In this document: positions 53,915 through 63,022 of the stretch, piece after piece | Position numbering within the stretch: the stretch's first letter is position 1 | Layout: every line of letters begins with the position of its first letter | From: Clostridiales bacterium | Lineage (GTDB): Bacteria; Bacillota; Clostridia; Christensenellales; Borkfalkiaceae | DNA length: 64,000 nt | Reading direction: 5' to 3' | Assembly (NCBI GenBank): GCA_015069295.1 | Contig: SVIW01000007.1 | Location: 1-64,000, forward strand | Program-made: the position numbers and the translations under genes | The notes under the pieces: model-generated | Told to the model about the DNA's origin: nothing | The model's input: only the letters and a program-made list of their open reading frames with translations | Databases searched by the model: none

Positions 53915-54970
53915 ATGGAAAACACTTTCGGTTCTTTTTTAAAAGAAAAGCGATTGGAAAAAGGCTTGACCCAAAAAGAGCTGGCAAGCTTTTTAATCGT
54001 TTCCGAGTCCGCAGTGAGCAAGTGGGAAAAGGACGTTGCCCGCCCCGATATAAGCTTGTTGCCCAAGCTTTCGGAAATTTTGGGCGTGAGCGAGCACGAA
54101 TTGATTACGGCAAGCATCGACAACGAAGCGCGACAGGATAAAACGCAGGCGAGAAAATGGCGCGCCCTTTCCACGACTTGGAGTTGGTTTTTCTATATCG
54201 CCTACGCGGCGGCGCTGCTCCCCTGCTTTATTTGCAATTTGGCAATTCAAAAGACTTTGTCTTGGTTTTGGATTGTGTTATCCGCGCTTGTCTTGGCGTT
54301 TAGCTTTACCAATCTTCCAAAATGGATCAAAAAATACAAGCTGCTTTTTATCCCCCTTTCCAATTTCCTCGCCCTCTGCCTTTTGCTGGCGGTTTGCGCG
54401 GCGTATACAAACGGAAATTGGTTTTGGATTGCAAGCTTACCCGTTTTACTGGGCTGCGTTACGGTTTTTCTGCCTATTTATATCGCCCGCTATCAAATTT
54501 TCAGCAAGATAAAAAGATTTAACGATTTTATTTCTATCGGCGTGGATTTCGTTTTGCTTAACGTTATGCTAATCGTCATCGACGGGTATGCGGTAAGAGG
54601 CGGATTTGCTTTAAATCATTGGTATTTTTCCATAGCGTTGCCCATTGTGGCGTACGTATATTTTGCGCTCAACCTCTTGCTTTGCGTACGGTTTTTAAAA
54701 GTAAACAGCCTGATAAAAACCGCCGCTGTGTTGTTGCTTATCCCCCTTTTCGTATATATCCCGCCTTTGTTTCTCCACTCGGAAAACGCGGCGGTGCAAA
54801 AGGAATTGGATTCGGTAAATATTTTTCAAGCCGATTTTTCTATTTGGCGCGGAGAAGTTGTCATAGAGCGAAACGTGCATTGTATCGTCGTTTTATCGCT
54901 GGTATTGTTAGGAATTCTTTTCCTTGTCGGCGGGTTGGCTTACCATATTAAAAAGAAAAAGCAACCGTAA
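53915..54970 (+). CDS. HTH (XRE) regulator fused to a membrane domain
   Basis: The 351-residue protein has an N-terminal XRE helix-turn-helix (LTQKELASFLIVSESAVSKWEKDVARPDISLLPKLSEILGV in outline, residues 18-60) and seven or eight hydrophobic segments from about 88 to the end (KKKKQP). Fusion of XRE and membrane domains is a common Firmicutes sensor design. The signal is unknown. A perfect TATAAT and AAGGAG stand upstream, and it has a strong terminator downstream shared with the converging glycosyltransferase gene. Confidence 0.85.
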   Translation: MENTFGSFLKEKRLEKGLTQKELASFLIVSESAVSKWEKDVARPDISLLPKLSEILGVSEHELITASIDNEARQDKTQARKWRALSTTWSWFFYIAYAAALLPCFICNLAIQKTLSWFWIVLSALVLAFSFTNLPKWIKKYKLLFIPLSNFLALCLLLAVCAAYTNGNWFWIASLPVLLGCVTVFLPIYIARYQIFSKIKRFNDFISIGVDFVLLNVMLIVIDGYAVRGGFALNHWYFSIALPIVAYVYFALNLLLCVRFLKVNSLIKTAAVLLLIPLFVYIPPLFLHSENAAVQKELDSVNIFQADFSIWRGEVVIERNVHCIVVLSLVLLGILFLVGGLAYHIKKKKQP

Positions 54971-54990
54971 AATTTTGCCGTAAACGCGTA

Positions 54991-55022
54991 CCTGCCCCGT
55001 GGGAATTCTCCCACGGGGCAGG
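54991..55022. terminator. Bidirectional terminator between convergent genes
   Basis: CCTGCCCCGTGGGA (54991-55004) and TCCCACGGGGCAGG (55009-55022) form a perfect 14-bp stem with loop ATTC. T/A-rich sequence lies on both sides. The stem includes the GGGGCAGG motif seen elsewhere. Confidence 0.85.
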
Positions 55023-55030
55023 CGTTTTGT

Positions 55031-55972
55031 TTATTTAAAATCCTCTTTATTGCTTTCGCTGACGATATAAATCGGGCGCTTTTTCGTTTCCCTGAAAATC
55101 TTGGAAATGTACTGTCCTATCATCCCCAAACAGAACAGCTGAATCCCGCCGACGAACAAAATAATACAAATCGTCGAGGGCCAACCCGCCACGGCGTCTC
55201 CAAACGCCAACGCGCGGATAAAGACAACGAGCATTGCAATAATCGCAATAAAGGTGAAGAATATCCCGCTCCACGAAGCGATTTTTAAGGGCGCGTCGGA
55301 AAAGTTGGTAATCCCTTCCATCGAGTATTTGAAAAGTTTCCAAAAACTCCATTTGCTTTGCCCTGCGACCCGTTCGACGTTTTCGTATTCGAGCCAATGG
55401 GTTTTAAAGCCGATCCAACCGAAAATACCTTTGGAAAAGCGGTTGGTTTCGCCCATAGACACGATCGCATCCACCATTTTTCGTTTCATCAAACGAAAAT
55501 CCCGCGCGCCGTCCACGACGTCCACGTCCGAAACTTTTGCCATCAGTTTATAAAATCTGCGGGCGAAAAAGGAGCGGATTTTCGGTTCGCCTTTACGGGT
55601 AACCCTGCGGGTTGCCACGCTGTCCACCTCATCGCCTTGGATAATTTCCAGCATTTGGGGCAAAAGCGAGGGCGGGTCTTGCATATCCGCGTCCATAACC
55701 GCGACGAGATCCCCCGTGGCGTTGCAAAAACCTGCGTACATTGCCGCCTCTTTGCCAAAGTTTCTAGAAAAGGAAATATATTTTACTCTCTCGTCCTGTT
55801 CGGCAAGCGATTTCAGCGTTTTTAACGTCCCGTCCTTCGAACCATCGTCGATGAATAAAATCTCCGCCTCGTAGTCTTCTAACGAGGACAAAACCTTTTC
55901 AAGCTCGTCGTAAAAGACGGGCAACGCTTCTTCTTCGTTGTAACAAGGCACAATCAAGGATAATTTTTGCAT
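55031..55972 (-). CDS. Glycosyltransferase family 2, polyprenol-sugar type
   Basis: The 313-residue enzyme has a GT-A domain (nucleotide-binding LIVPCYNEEEALPVF, metal-binding DADMQDPP, acceptor-side QSKWSFWKL) and two C-terminal membrane helices (about 230-255 and 263-290). This is the layout of GtrB/DPM1-like enzymes that load a sugar onto undecaprenyl or dolichyl phosphate. The sugar is unknown. A near-consensus promoter precedes it and a bidirectional terminator follows. Confidence 0.9.
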   Translation of the reverse strand: MQKLSLIVPCYNEEEALPVFYDELEKVLSSLEDYEAEILFIDDGSKDGTLKTLKSLAEQDERVKYISFSRNFGKEAAMYAGFCNATGDLVAVMDADMQDPPSLLPQMLEIIQGDEVDSVATRRVTRKGEPKIRSFFARRFYKLMAKVSDVDVVDGARDFRLMKRKMVDAIVSMGETNRFSKGIFGWIGFKTHWLEYENVERVAGQSKWSFWKLFKYSMEGITNFSDAPLKIASWSGIFFTFIAIIAMLVVFIRALAFGDAVAGWPSTICIILFVGGIQLFCLGMIGQYISKIFRETKKRPIYIVSESNKEDFK

Positions 55973-55999
55973 ATTGCCCCTCCTTTTCGTCTTTCGTTT

Positions 56000-56028
56000 A
56001 TTATACTATGGAACTGCCCGTTTGTCAA
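56000..56028 (-). promoter_or_regulatory. Promoter of the glycosyltransferase gene
   Basis: Full-consensus -35 TTGACA (56023-56028), a 17-bp spacer and the -10 TATAAT (56000-56005). Confidence 0.85.
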
Positions 56029-56039
56029 GCGGGAAAATC

Positions 56040-56070
56040 AAAAAGCAAGCCGTTTGGCTTGCTTTTCGTT
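56040..56070 (-). terminator. Terminator of pnp
   Basis: AAAGCAAGCC and GGCTTGCTTT form a 10-bp stem with loop GTTT. T follows on minus. Confidence 0.8.
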
Positions 56071-56085
56071 GTATTTTGGTTTGGA

Positions 56086-58188
56086 TTAGTCCATTTTTTC
56101 AAGGAGCTTCAAGTCGATACCCTTTTCGCCGATCTTGATGATTTCTACCTTTACTTTGTCGCCGATGTTGAGTACGTCTTCTACTTGGTTTACTCTCTGT
56201 TCGGACAATTTGGAGATGTGTACCATACCGTCTTTACCGGGAGCAAATTCGACGAATGCGCCGACTTTGGAAAGGATACGAACGACTACGCCGACGAACA
56301 TATCGCCGATTTCGGGGTCGTGTGCAATCGATTCGATAATCGCTTTTGCGCGCTGTGCGTTTGCTACGTCGCCGAAGCAAGCTACGCATACCGTACCGTC
56401 GTCTTCGATATCAATCTTCGTGCCCGTCTGTTCGATGATCTTGTTGATGACCTTACCCTGCTTCCCAACGACGTCGCCGATCTTTTCGGGATTGATCTTG
56501 AAGGTGATAATCTTGGGAGCGTAGGTGGAAAGCTCTGCGCTAACTTCGGGGATACATTCGAGCATTTTGCCGAGGATATGACGTCTTGCTTCCTGTGCCT
56601 GCGCGATTGCGTCGAGCATAATTTCCTTGGAGATGCCCTTAATCTTGATATCCATTTGGATTGCGGTGATGCCCTTTTCGGTACCTGCTACCTTAAAGTC
56701 CATATCGCCGAGGAAGTCTTCCAAGCCTTGGATGTCCGTCATGATAACGTACTTGCCCGTTTCGGGATCCTTGATAAGACCCATTGCGCAGCCTGCTACG
56801 GGTGCTTTGATGGGAACGCCTGCATCCATAAGCGCCATCGTCGAGCCGCAAACGGAAGCCATCGAGGACGAGCCGTTGGAGGACATAATATCGGATACCA
56901 CGCGGATTGCGTAAGGGAAATCTTCGGGAGCGGGGATTACGGGAACGAGCGCGCGTTCTGCAAGCGCACCGTGACCGATTTCACGGCGACCGGGGGATCT
57001 CAAAGCCTTTGCTTCGCCCGTGCAATAGCCGGGGAAGTTATACTGGTGCATATATCTCTTTTCTTCTTCTTCGTCAAGACCTTCCATTCTCTGCGCTTCG
57101 CCGAGCATACCAAGCGTACAAGTGGTGAGCGCCTGCGTTTGACCTCTCGTGAAGATTGCCGAGCCGTGTACACGGGGAAGAAGACCGTGTTCACACCAGA
57201 TAGGACGGACTTCTTTCAAAGTTCTGCCGTCGGGACGAACGCCGTTATCGAAAATCTTCGCACGAACGATGCCTTTTACGATGTAGTAAATGGAATCTTT
57301 TACTTCACGCATCTGGTCGGGGTAGATTGCGGAGAAGTGTTCGATAATTTCCGCTTCTGCCGCCGCCTGTCTTGCCTGACGTTCTTGTCTGTCGAACGTA
57401 TCAAGCGCTGCGTAGAGTTTGTCGTAGCCGTATGCTTTTACCGCTGCGTCGAGCTCTTCGGGGATATGGTAAAGTTCCATTTCCTTCTTTGCTTTGCCTG
57501 CAACGGGAACGATTTCTTCTTCGATCCAAGCACAGATTTTCTTGATTTCTTCGTGACCGAACATAATTGCGCCGACCATTTCTTCGTCGGTAACTTCGTT
57601 CGCGCCCGCTTCGATCATCAAAATCGCGTCTTTCGTACCTGCAAGGTTCAAATGAATTGCGCTCTTTGCGCGTTCTTCTACGTTGGGGTTCACGACGTAT
57701 TTGCCGTCTACCATACCCACGACGAGGGAGCCCGTAGGACCTGCCCAAGGAATATCCGAAATAGAAAGCGCAACGGACGAACCGATCATTGCGAGGGGTT
57801 CAGGGGAGATATCGGGATCAACGGAAAGTGCCGTTGCCGTTACCACTACGTCGTTGAAAATTCCTTTCGGGAACAAGGGACGGATGGGTCTGTCGATAAG
57901 ACGGCTGGTTAAAATCGCCTTGTCGGACGCTCTACCCTCACGTTTTTTGAAACCGCCGGGGATTTTACCTACGGCGAACATTTTTTCTTCATAGTCTACG
58001 GACAAGGGGAAGAAGTCCATACCCTCTCTTGCCGTTTCCGACATACATACCGATACGTGTACCGCGGTGTCGCCGCAACGTACCAAGCACGCGCCGTTTG
58101 CCTGTTCGGCGTATTTGCCGATTTCTACGACGAGTTCTTTGCCCGCGTAGTTGGTTTTGAATACTTTGCTGTTGTTTAAATCTGGCAT
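56086..58188 (-). CDS. pnp: Polyribonucleotide nucleotidyltransferase (PNPase)
   Basis: The 700-residue 3'-5' exoribonuclease of the RNA degradosome. It has two RNase PH domains (first about 10-140, second about 320-540 with GRREIGHGALAERAL), a helical middle domain, then KH (about 560-615) and S1 (about 625-695) RNA-binding domains. Length is standard. It follows rpsO in the classical rpsO-pnp order, but a terminator stands between. Confidence 0.98.
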   Translation of the reverse strand: MPDLNNSKVFKTNYAGKELVVEIGKYAEQANGACLVRCGDTAVHVSVCMSETAREGMDFFPLSVDYEEKMFAVGKIPGGFKKREGRASDKAILTSRLIDRPIRPLFPKGIFNDVVVTATALSVDPDISPEPLAMIGSSVALSISDIPWAGPTGSLVVGMVDGKYVVNPNVEERAKSAIHLNLAGTKDAILMIEAGANEVTDEEMVGAIMFGHEEIKKICAWIEEEIVPVAGKAKKEMELYHIPEELDAAVKAYGYDKLYAALDTFDRQERQARQAAAEAEIIEHFSAIYPDQMREVKDSIYYIVKGIVRAKIFDNGVRPDGRTLKEVRPIWCEHGLLPRVHGSAIFTRGQTQALTTCTLGMLGEAQRMEGLDEEEEKRYMHQYNFPGYCTGEAKALRSPGRREIGHGALAERALVPVIPAPEDFPYAIRVVSDIMSSNGSSSMASVCGSTMALMDAGVPIKAPVAGCAMGLIKDPETGKYVIMTDIQGLEDFLGDMDFKVAGTEKGITAIQMDIKIKGISKEIMLDAIAQAQEARRHILGKMLECIPEVSAELSTYAPKIITFKINPEKIGDVVGKQGKVINKIIEQTGTKIDIEDDGTVCVACFGDVANAQRAKAIIESIAHDPEIGDMFVGVVVRILSKVGAFVEFAPGKDGMVHISKLSEQRVNQVEDVLNIGDKVKVEIIKIGEKGIDLKLLEKMD

Positions 58189-58342
58189 TGTTTTTTTCTC
58201 CTTATACTTGAATTCTTTTTTGTTCTTGTCCGTCTATATCGCCCGACGTAGACGGGGTTCTCTATACGGGCGGAAGAAAAGCTTATGCCACGGCTTTCTT
58301 CGTTTTTCCGTATATACGTTTTGCCTTAGCCTTCCTTATCAC

Positions 58343-58373
58343 AAAAAAGAGCGAGTTAAAACAACCCGCCCTT
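58343..58373 (-). terminator. Terminator of rpsO
   Basis: AAGAGCGAGTT (58347-58357) pairs with AACCCGCCCTT (58363-58373) with two wobble pairs. A run of T follows on minus. Confidence 0.75.
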
Positions 58374-58384
58374 TCGTGCTTGCA

Positions 58385-58639
58385 TTATTTACGAAGACCC
58401 AACGCTTCGATAATCGCTCTGTATCTTTCGATATCCTTCGCTTTGAGGTAGTCCAAAAGACCACGGCGTTTACCTACCATCTTCAAAAGACCGCGGCGGG
58501 AGTGGTTGTCCTGCTTGTGCGCTTTCAAATGTTCGTTGAGGTGGTTGATTCTCTGCGTAAGCAAAGCGATCTGTACTTCGGGCGAACCGGTGTCGCCTTC
58601 GTGGGTTGCAAATTTTGCGATGATTTCATTCTTTTCCAT
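58385..58639 (-). CDS. rpsO: Ribosomal protein S15
   Basis: An 84-residue 30S protein that binds the 16S central domain. The blocks [17 protein letters not shown] and [22 protein letters not shown] identify S15. It is four to five residues shorter at the N-terminus than the usual 88-89. The start at 58639 has AGGAGG, and the 43-residue upward extension is rejected. A leader of about 85 nt follows a good promoter and could hold an S15-binding structure. Confidence 0.96.
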   Translation of the reverse strand: MEKNEIIAKFATHEGDTGSPEVQIALLTQRINHLNEHLKAHKQDNHSRRGLLKMVGKRRGLLDYLKAKDIERYRAIIEALGLRK

Positions 58640-58727
58640 TTTTTTATCCTCCTGTTTTTGGAAAATTATATCACGGACAGCAGAGTCGGTCGTGGAGAAT
58701 CGATCCGCCCAGACAGCCGTTATTACT

Positions 58728-58756
58728 ATTTTAGCATATTCCTTTTCGAATGTAAA
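58728..58756 (-). promoter_or_regulatory. rpsO promoter
   Basis: The -35 TTTACA (58751-58756), a 17-bp spacer and the -10 TAAAAT (58728-58733). Confidence 0.65.
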
Positions 58757-58814
58757 ACAAAAACGCACGGGTTTTTACAGTTTTTTATTCTTTTTTCTCG
58801 CTTTTTTTATCCAA

Positions 58815-60188
58815 TTACTGGAAAAACTTTGCCTTTTTTTCAATAATCTCGTCTACACTCGCAATATACGTCTTTAAATCCTTTTGTGAGGCGAAACGCT
58901 GAATAAGCCCTTTTTCCGTGAAAACGCGCTTGGAAATGGCGTTCGCGCCTACGGCGAGGTTATCCGCCGTTTCTTCCATTATGTCGATATTGTACACGCA
59001 GGCTTTTTGCGGTTTCGTCCAGCCTACGTTTTCGTGGTTGCCAACCTGATATTTTTGGCGGTACATATAATAGGGTAAATACCCTGCTTTGGTTAAAATT
59101 TCCCTCGACGAGGCTACCATGTCCGAGATAAAATCGTTTTCAAGGTAGCTATTTTCCTCTTTTAACTTTGCCCCGGACTTTAAAGACAGACAATGCACGG
59201 TGATATTGTCTGCGCCCGTTTTCACCGCTTTTTCGACGCTTTGCACAAAGGTTTCTATCCGTTCGTCTTCTAATCCCGCAATCAAATCGACGTTGATGGA
59301 AAAATCGTATTTTTTAGAAAGGTCGAACGCTCGGTACACGTCCGCCTCCGTATGCTTTCTGCCGATTTTTTTCAAGGTTTCGTCTGAAAAACTTTGGGGA
59401 TTGATACAAATTCTCGTAACGCCGTAGTCCTTTAAAAGACGAAGCTTGTCCTCGGAAAATACGTCCGGTCTGCCCGCCTCGACCGTGTATTCGGCGGTTG
59501 GCTGGGCTGTAAAAATAGGGGCTATTCCCTTTAAAACCCGTTCTAAATCGGGGGTATCGAGGGCAAACGGCGTGCCGCCGCCAACGTAGATACTGCGAAG
59601 ATTCCCCACCAAGGTTTTCGCCGCGGCAAGTTCTTTATCGAGCGCGTTGAGATAGTCGGGTAAAAAGGCGCGCGTTTTATCAATCGGTGCCGTGATAAAG
59701 GAGCAATACGCGCATTTCGTCGGACAAAAAGGAATAGAAACGAACAGGTCGGTGTTACCGTCGCGTTTTTCGTAAATTCCCTCTTGCGTTTTTAAAATAC
59801 TTTCCACCAGCGCAACGTTTTCTTCGCAAACCCGCATTTGGGAAAAGAGCCTTTTAAAATCGCCGCCGCGTTCTTGTTCGCTATACGCAAGTTTGGTCGG
59901 GCGAATCCCCGTCAGCGCGCCCCACGGCATTTCTTCGCCGTATTTTTCACTTAAAATCCCGTACAAACGAAGTTTTGCAAAGCGGCGTTCAAAACGTTTG
60001 AATTCGAGTTCGTCTCGTACCTGCTCCCTATCTTGAAAGGAATACTCCTCCCCGTCTACGCAAAAATCGTTATGAAAAACCCCCTCTTGAAATCGAAAGG
60101 AGTGGGAGAGGGTTTCGGGGCGGCGTTTGAACAATCGCACGACGTCCAAAAGCTCGTTTTCTAAAAATTGGCAGTTCGTAGTAAACAT
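58815..60188 (-). CDS. hemZ: Coproporphyrinogen dehydrogenase-like radical SAM protein HemZ
   Basis: The 457-residue radical-SAM protein of the HemN/HemW superfamily, HemZ branch: a 150-residue N-terminal domain, then the cluster-binding CPTKCAYCSF (CxxxCxxC, about 151-160) and GGGTPFALD. No other haem genes are nearby, so the name rests on similarity, and HemW-like haem-chaperone activity cannot be excluded. It starts 3 bp after the MBL-hydrolase gene stop. Confidence 0.88.
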   Translation of the reverse strand: MFTTNCQFLENELLDVVRLFKRRPETLSHSFRFQEGVFHNDFCVDGEEYSFQDREQVRDELEFKRFERRFAKLRLYGILSEKYGEEMPWGALTGIRPTKLAYSEQERGGDFKRLFSQMRVCEENVALVESILKTQEGIYEKRDGNTDLFVSIPFCPTKCAYCSFITAPIDKTRAFLPDYLNALDKELAAAKTLVGNLRSIYVGGGTPFALDTPDLERVLKGIAPIFTAQPTAEYTVEAGRPDVFSEDKLRLLKDYGVTRICINPQSFSDETLKKIGRKHTEADVYRAFDLSKKYDFSINVDLIAGLEDERIETFVQSVEKAVKTGADNITVHCLSLKSGAKLKEENSYLENDFISDMVASSREILTKAGYLPYYMYRQKYQVGNHENVGWTKPQKACVYNIDIMEETADNLAVGANAISKRVFTEKGLIQRFASQKDLKTYIASVDEIIEKKAKFFQ

Positions 60189-60191
60189 ATT

Positions 60192-60818
60192 TTACGCGTC
60201 CTTTAAAAAGGGGTTCGTCTTCTTTTCCGCGGAAAGCGAGGTTTTTTCCTCGTGCCCGGGATATACCGCCGCGTCCTCTAAGCAAGAAAGTTTGCGCAAG
60301 GACGCGCGCAGGGTTGCCATATCGCCCGTGGGTAAATCCGTTCTGCCAATCGAGCCGGCAAACAGCGTGTCGCCCGTAAAAAGGTGGCGTTCGCCCTTTT
60401 CGTCTACCGTAAGATAGCACGCGCCGCCCGCCGTATGCCCGGGGGTATACAGCGTTTTGAACGTAACGCCGCAAAGGGTTCGTTCTTCCCCGTCCGAAAG
60501 CGTTTCGTCCACGGTGTACTGGAAAGGAGCCCAAGGCGCGCCAAAGAGGGAAAATACGTTGGCAGGCGCGGAGATAAGAGGCTTTTCCAAAGCCGAACAA
60601 AGAACTTTTGCGCCCTGCTCTTGCAACGCGGAGACTCCGCCGACGTGGTCGAAATGACAATGGGTTAAAAGGACGTAGCTTGCCGTTAAGCCAAGGCGGG
60701 AAAGCTCGTCTACGATACGGGGCTGGGACGGGTCGATTACGATTGCCGTCTTATTGTCCGCCGTAAGAATATAGGTGTTTGCCCCGAAACCACGGGGGTA
60801 AAGAGTGTGTATTTGCAT
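60192..60818 (-). CDS. MBL-fold hydrolase (glyoxalase II-like)
   Basis: The 208-residue metallo-beta-lactamase-fold protein has the metal motif THCHFDHVGG, GHTAGGACYL and FTGDTLFAGSIGRTDLP, as in YcbL/glyoxalase II-like thioesterases. The substrate is unproven. It is upstream of hemZ with a 3-bp gap, a common pairing in Clostridia. Confidence 0.92.
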   Translation of the reverse strand: MQIHTLYPRGFGANTYILTADNKTAIVIDPSQPRIVDELSRLGLTASYVLLTHCHFDHVGGVSALQEQGAKVLCSALEKPLISAPANVFSLFGAPWAPFQYTVDETLSDGEERTLCGVTFKTLYTPGHTAGGACYLTVDEKGERHLFTGDTLFAGSIGRTDLPTGDMATLRASLRKLSCLEDAAVYPGHEEKTSLSAEKKTNPFLKDA

Positions 60819-60837
60819 AAAAACCTTTTTTTTGGGG

Positions 60838-61035
60838 GGGTGGGAATTCGGAATTCGGAGTTCGGAATTCGGAATTGTGGGAGAATTTAAAACGACCGAA
60901 CAGTTTCACGAAACCGTGGAGAAGGGTTGCAGATTGAAACAAAACACGGAAGCTTTGCCGACGCGACTTTACAAGTCGTAAACGAGCGAGGCGAATACCG
61001 TTTTTGTTTCAAGGTGCGCCCTTACACGCGGTTTC
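60838..61035 (-). repeat. Dispersed structured intergenic element, copy E
   Basis: It lies between the MBL gene and the ABC exporter gene and ends at the ABC stop. It starts with five GGAATTC-type heptamers (60843-60877). The core is ACGAAACCGTGGAGAAGGGT (within 60904-60932). Block 3 is diverged (GCGACTTTACAAGTCGTAAACGAG in two parts, 60963-60988), and GAAACAAAAACGG pairs with CCGTTTTTGTTTC-like arms. Confidence 0.88.
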
Positions 61036-61036
61036 C

Positions 61037-63022
61037 TTATTCTAATTCGAAAGCGCCCGTGTAAAGCTGATAATACGTCCCCCCCTGCTCTATCAGCTGC
61101 TCGTGCGTGCCGCGTTCGATGATTTTGCCGTGGTCAAGCACCATAATCGCGTCGGAATTGCGGACGGTGGAAAGGCGGTGGGCGATGACGAACACCGTTC
61201 TGCCTTTCATCAATTTGTCCATACCGTCTTGCACGAGGGCTTCGGTGCGGGTATCGATGGACGAGGTCGCTTCGTCCAAAATCATCGCGGGGGCGTCGGC
61301 TACCGCCGCGCGGGCGATGGAAAGGAGCTGTCTTTGACCCTGCGAGAGGTTGGCGCCGTTGTTTTTCAGCATCGTATTATACCCCTCGGGCAGACGGCGG
61401 ATAAAGTCGTCGGCGTTGGCAAGAACCGCCGCCTCGATACATTCCTCGTCCGTAGCGTCCAATCTGCCGTAACGGATATTGTCCATTACCGTGCCCGTAA
61501 AGAGGTTCGTATCCTGTAAAACGATACCCAAGGACCTGCGCAAATCTTCCTTTTTGATTTTATTGATATTGATACCGTCATAACGGATTTTTCCGTCGGC
61601 GATATCGTAGAAGCGGTTGATAAGGTTGGTAATCGTCGTTTTTCCCGCGCCCGTCGCCCCAACAAACGCAATTTTTTGACCGGGTTTTGCATATAGCGTT
61701 ACGTCGGTCAAGACTTGCTTTTCGGGTACGTAACAAAAATCGACCATATCCATTACGATATCCCCACGGAGCCACGTATAGGTCGTCGTGCCGTCCGCTT
61801 TGTGATAATGCTTCCAAGCCCAGCGGTGGGTGCGCTCTTGGGTTTCGACGATATTCCCGTTTTCGTCCTCTTTGGCGTTGACAAGACTGACGTAGCCCTC
61901 GTCCTTCTCCGTTTCTTCGTCCATTAGAGTAAAGACTCGGCTTGCGCCCGCCATACCCATTGCGATCATAGAAACCTGATGGGAGGTTTGGTTGACGATT
62001 TGGGTGAAGTTTCTCGACATACCCAAAAACGCCACGATTACGCCGATACCGAGCTGACTACTTTCTCCCATAAACAGCGTGCCCAAACTGAAATTTTTTG
62101 CACCGAGGGCGAAGAGTGCGCCGCCGATGATGGCGATTAGCACGTAGGTAATGTTGCCGATATTGCCGAGGATTGGTCCTAAAACGTTGCCGTACACGTG
62201 CGCCTTTTCGCTGTCTTTAAAGAGTTCTTCGTTGAGCTTCTCAAAATCCTCTTTAGCTTTTTCTTCGTGGGTAAAGACTTTGACGACCTTTTGTCCCTTC
62301 ATCATCTCTTCCATAAAGCCCTCTTCCCTAGCAAGCGAGATCTGTTGGGCTACCATATATTTTGCGCTGCCGCCGCCGATTTTCTTCATTACCATCGACA
62401 TTGCAAACGTGGAAACAAGCACGACCAAGAACAGCCAAACGCTATATCTCACCATCATAAAAACCGTCGTAATCAGCGTGAGCGAACTGCTTAACACCGT
62501 CGGCAAGCTCTGTCCGATTAGCTGACGGGTAGCGTCCGTGTCGTTGGTGTAGGTACTCATAATATCGCCGTGGGCGTGCGTATCAAAATACTTGATAGGC
62601 AGCTTTTGCATTTTGGCAAACATATCCGTACGCAAATGGTACAGCGTGCCCTGCGTTATCGTCGCCATAATGCGGGTATAGAGAAAGGAGGTCAAAATCA
62701 CCGCGCCGTATACCGACACCATCATAATAATAAGGTTTATCAATTCTTCCCGCAAGGCAGGGGTCATACTGCCCAGTTCGACAGCGGGTTTGACCACTCC
62801 GTCTATCAACGAAACCATAAAAATCGAAGAAACCAGGCTGCCGACCGAGCTGACTATAATACACAAAAGCACCGCCAACAGCCGCCATTTATAATAGTGG
62901 AATACCGTCTTTAACAAGCGCTTTAAGGTGCCTTTTTTAATCGCTCCCTTGGGTACGGGCATACCGCGGCCGCGCATAGGCTTTACGGCGCGGGGTTTTT
63001 GTTCGTAATTTTTTTCCGACAT
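61037..63022 (-). CDS. Heterodimeric ABC exporter, subunit 2 (complete)
   Basis: The 661-residue half-transporter has six N-terminal helices (about 45-350) and a C-terminal ATPase domain (Walker A GATGAGKTT, signature LSQGQ, Walker B MILDEATSS with catalytic Glu). Between membrane and ATPase domains is an insert of about 40 residues rich in Trp/His (ERTHRWAWKHYHKAD...). It overlaps the upstream ABC gene by one base (TAATG). With the degenerate partner it forms the usual asymmetric exporter pair. The substrate is not predictable. Confidence 0.93.
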   Translation of the reverse strand: MSEKNYEQKPRAVKPMRGRGMPVPKGAIKKGTLKRLLKTVFHYYKWRLLAVLLCIIVSSVGSLVSSIFMVSLIDGVVKPAVELGSMTPALREELINLIIMMVSVYGAVILTSFLYTRIMATITQGTLYHLRTDMFAKMQKLPIKYFDTHAHGDIMSTYTNDTDATRQLIGQSLPTVLSSSLTLITTVFMMVRYSVWLFLVVLVSTFAMSMVMKKIGGGSAKYMVAQQISLAREEGFMEEMMKGQKVVKVFTHEEKAKEDFEKLNEELFKDSEKAHVYGNVLGPILGNIGNITYVLIAIIGGALFALGAKNFSLGTLFMGESSQLGIGVIVAFLGMSRNFTQIVNQTSHQVSMIAMGMAGASRVFTLMDEETEKDEGYVSLVNAKEDENGNIVETQERTHRWAWKHYHKADGTTTYTWLRGDIVMDMVDFCYVPEKQVLTDVTLYAKPGQKIAFVGATGAGKTTITNLINRFYDIADGKIRYDGININKIKKEDLRRSLGIVLQDTNLFTGTVMDNIRYGRLDATDEECIEAAVLANADDFIRRLPEGYNTMLKNNGANLSQGQRQLLSIARAAVADAPAMILDEATSSIDTRTEALVQDGMDKLMKGRTVFVIAHRLSTVRNSDAIMVLDHGKIIERGTHEQLIEQGGTYYQLYTGAFELE

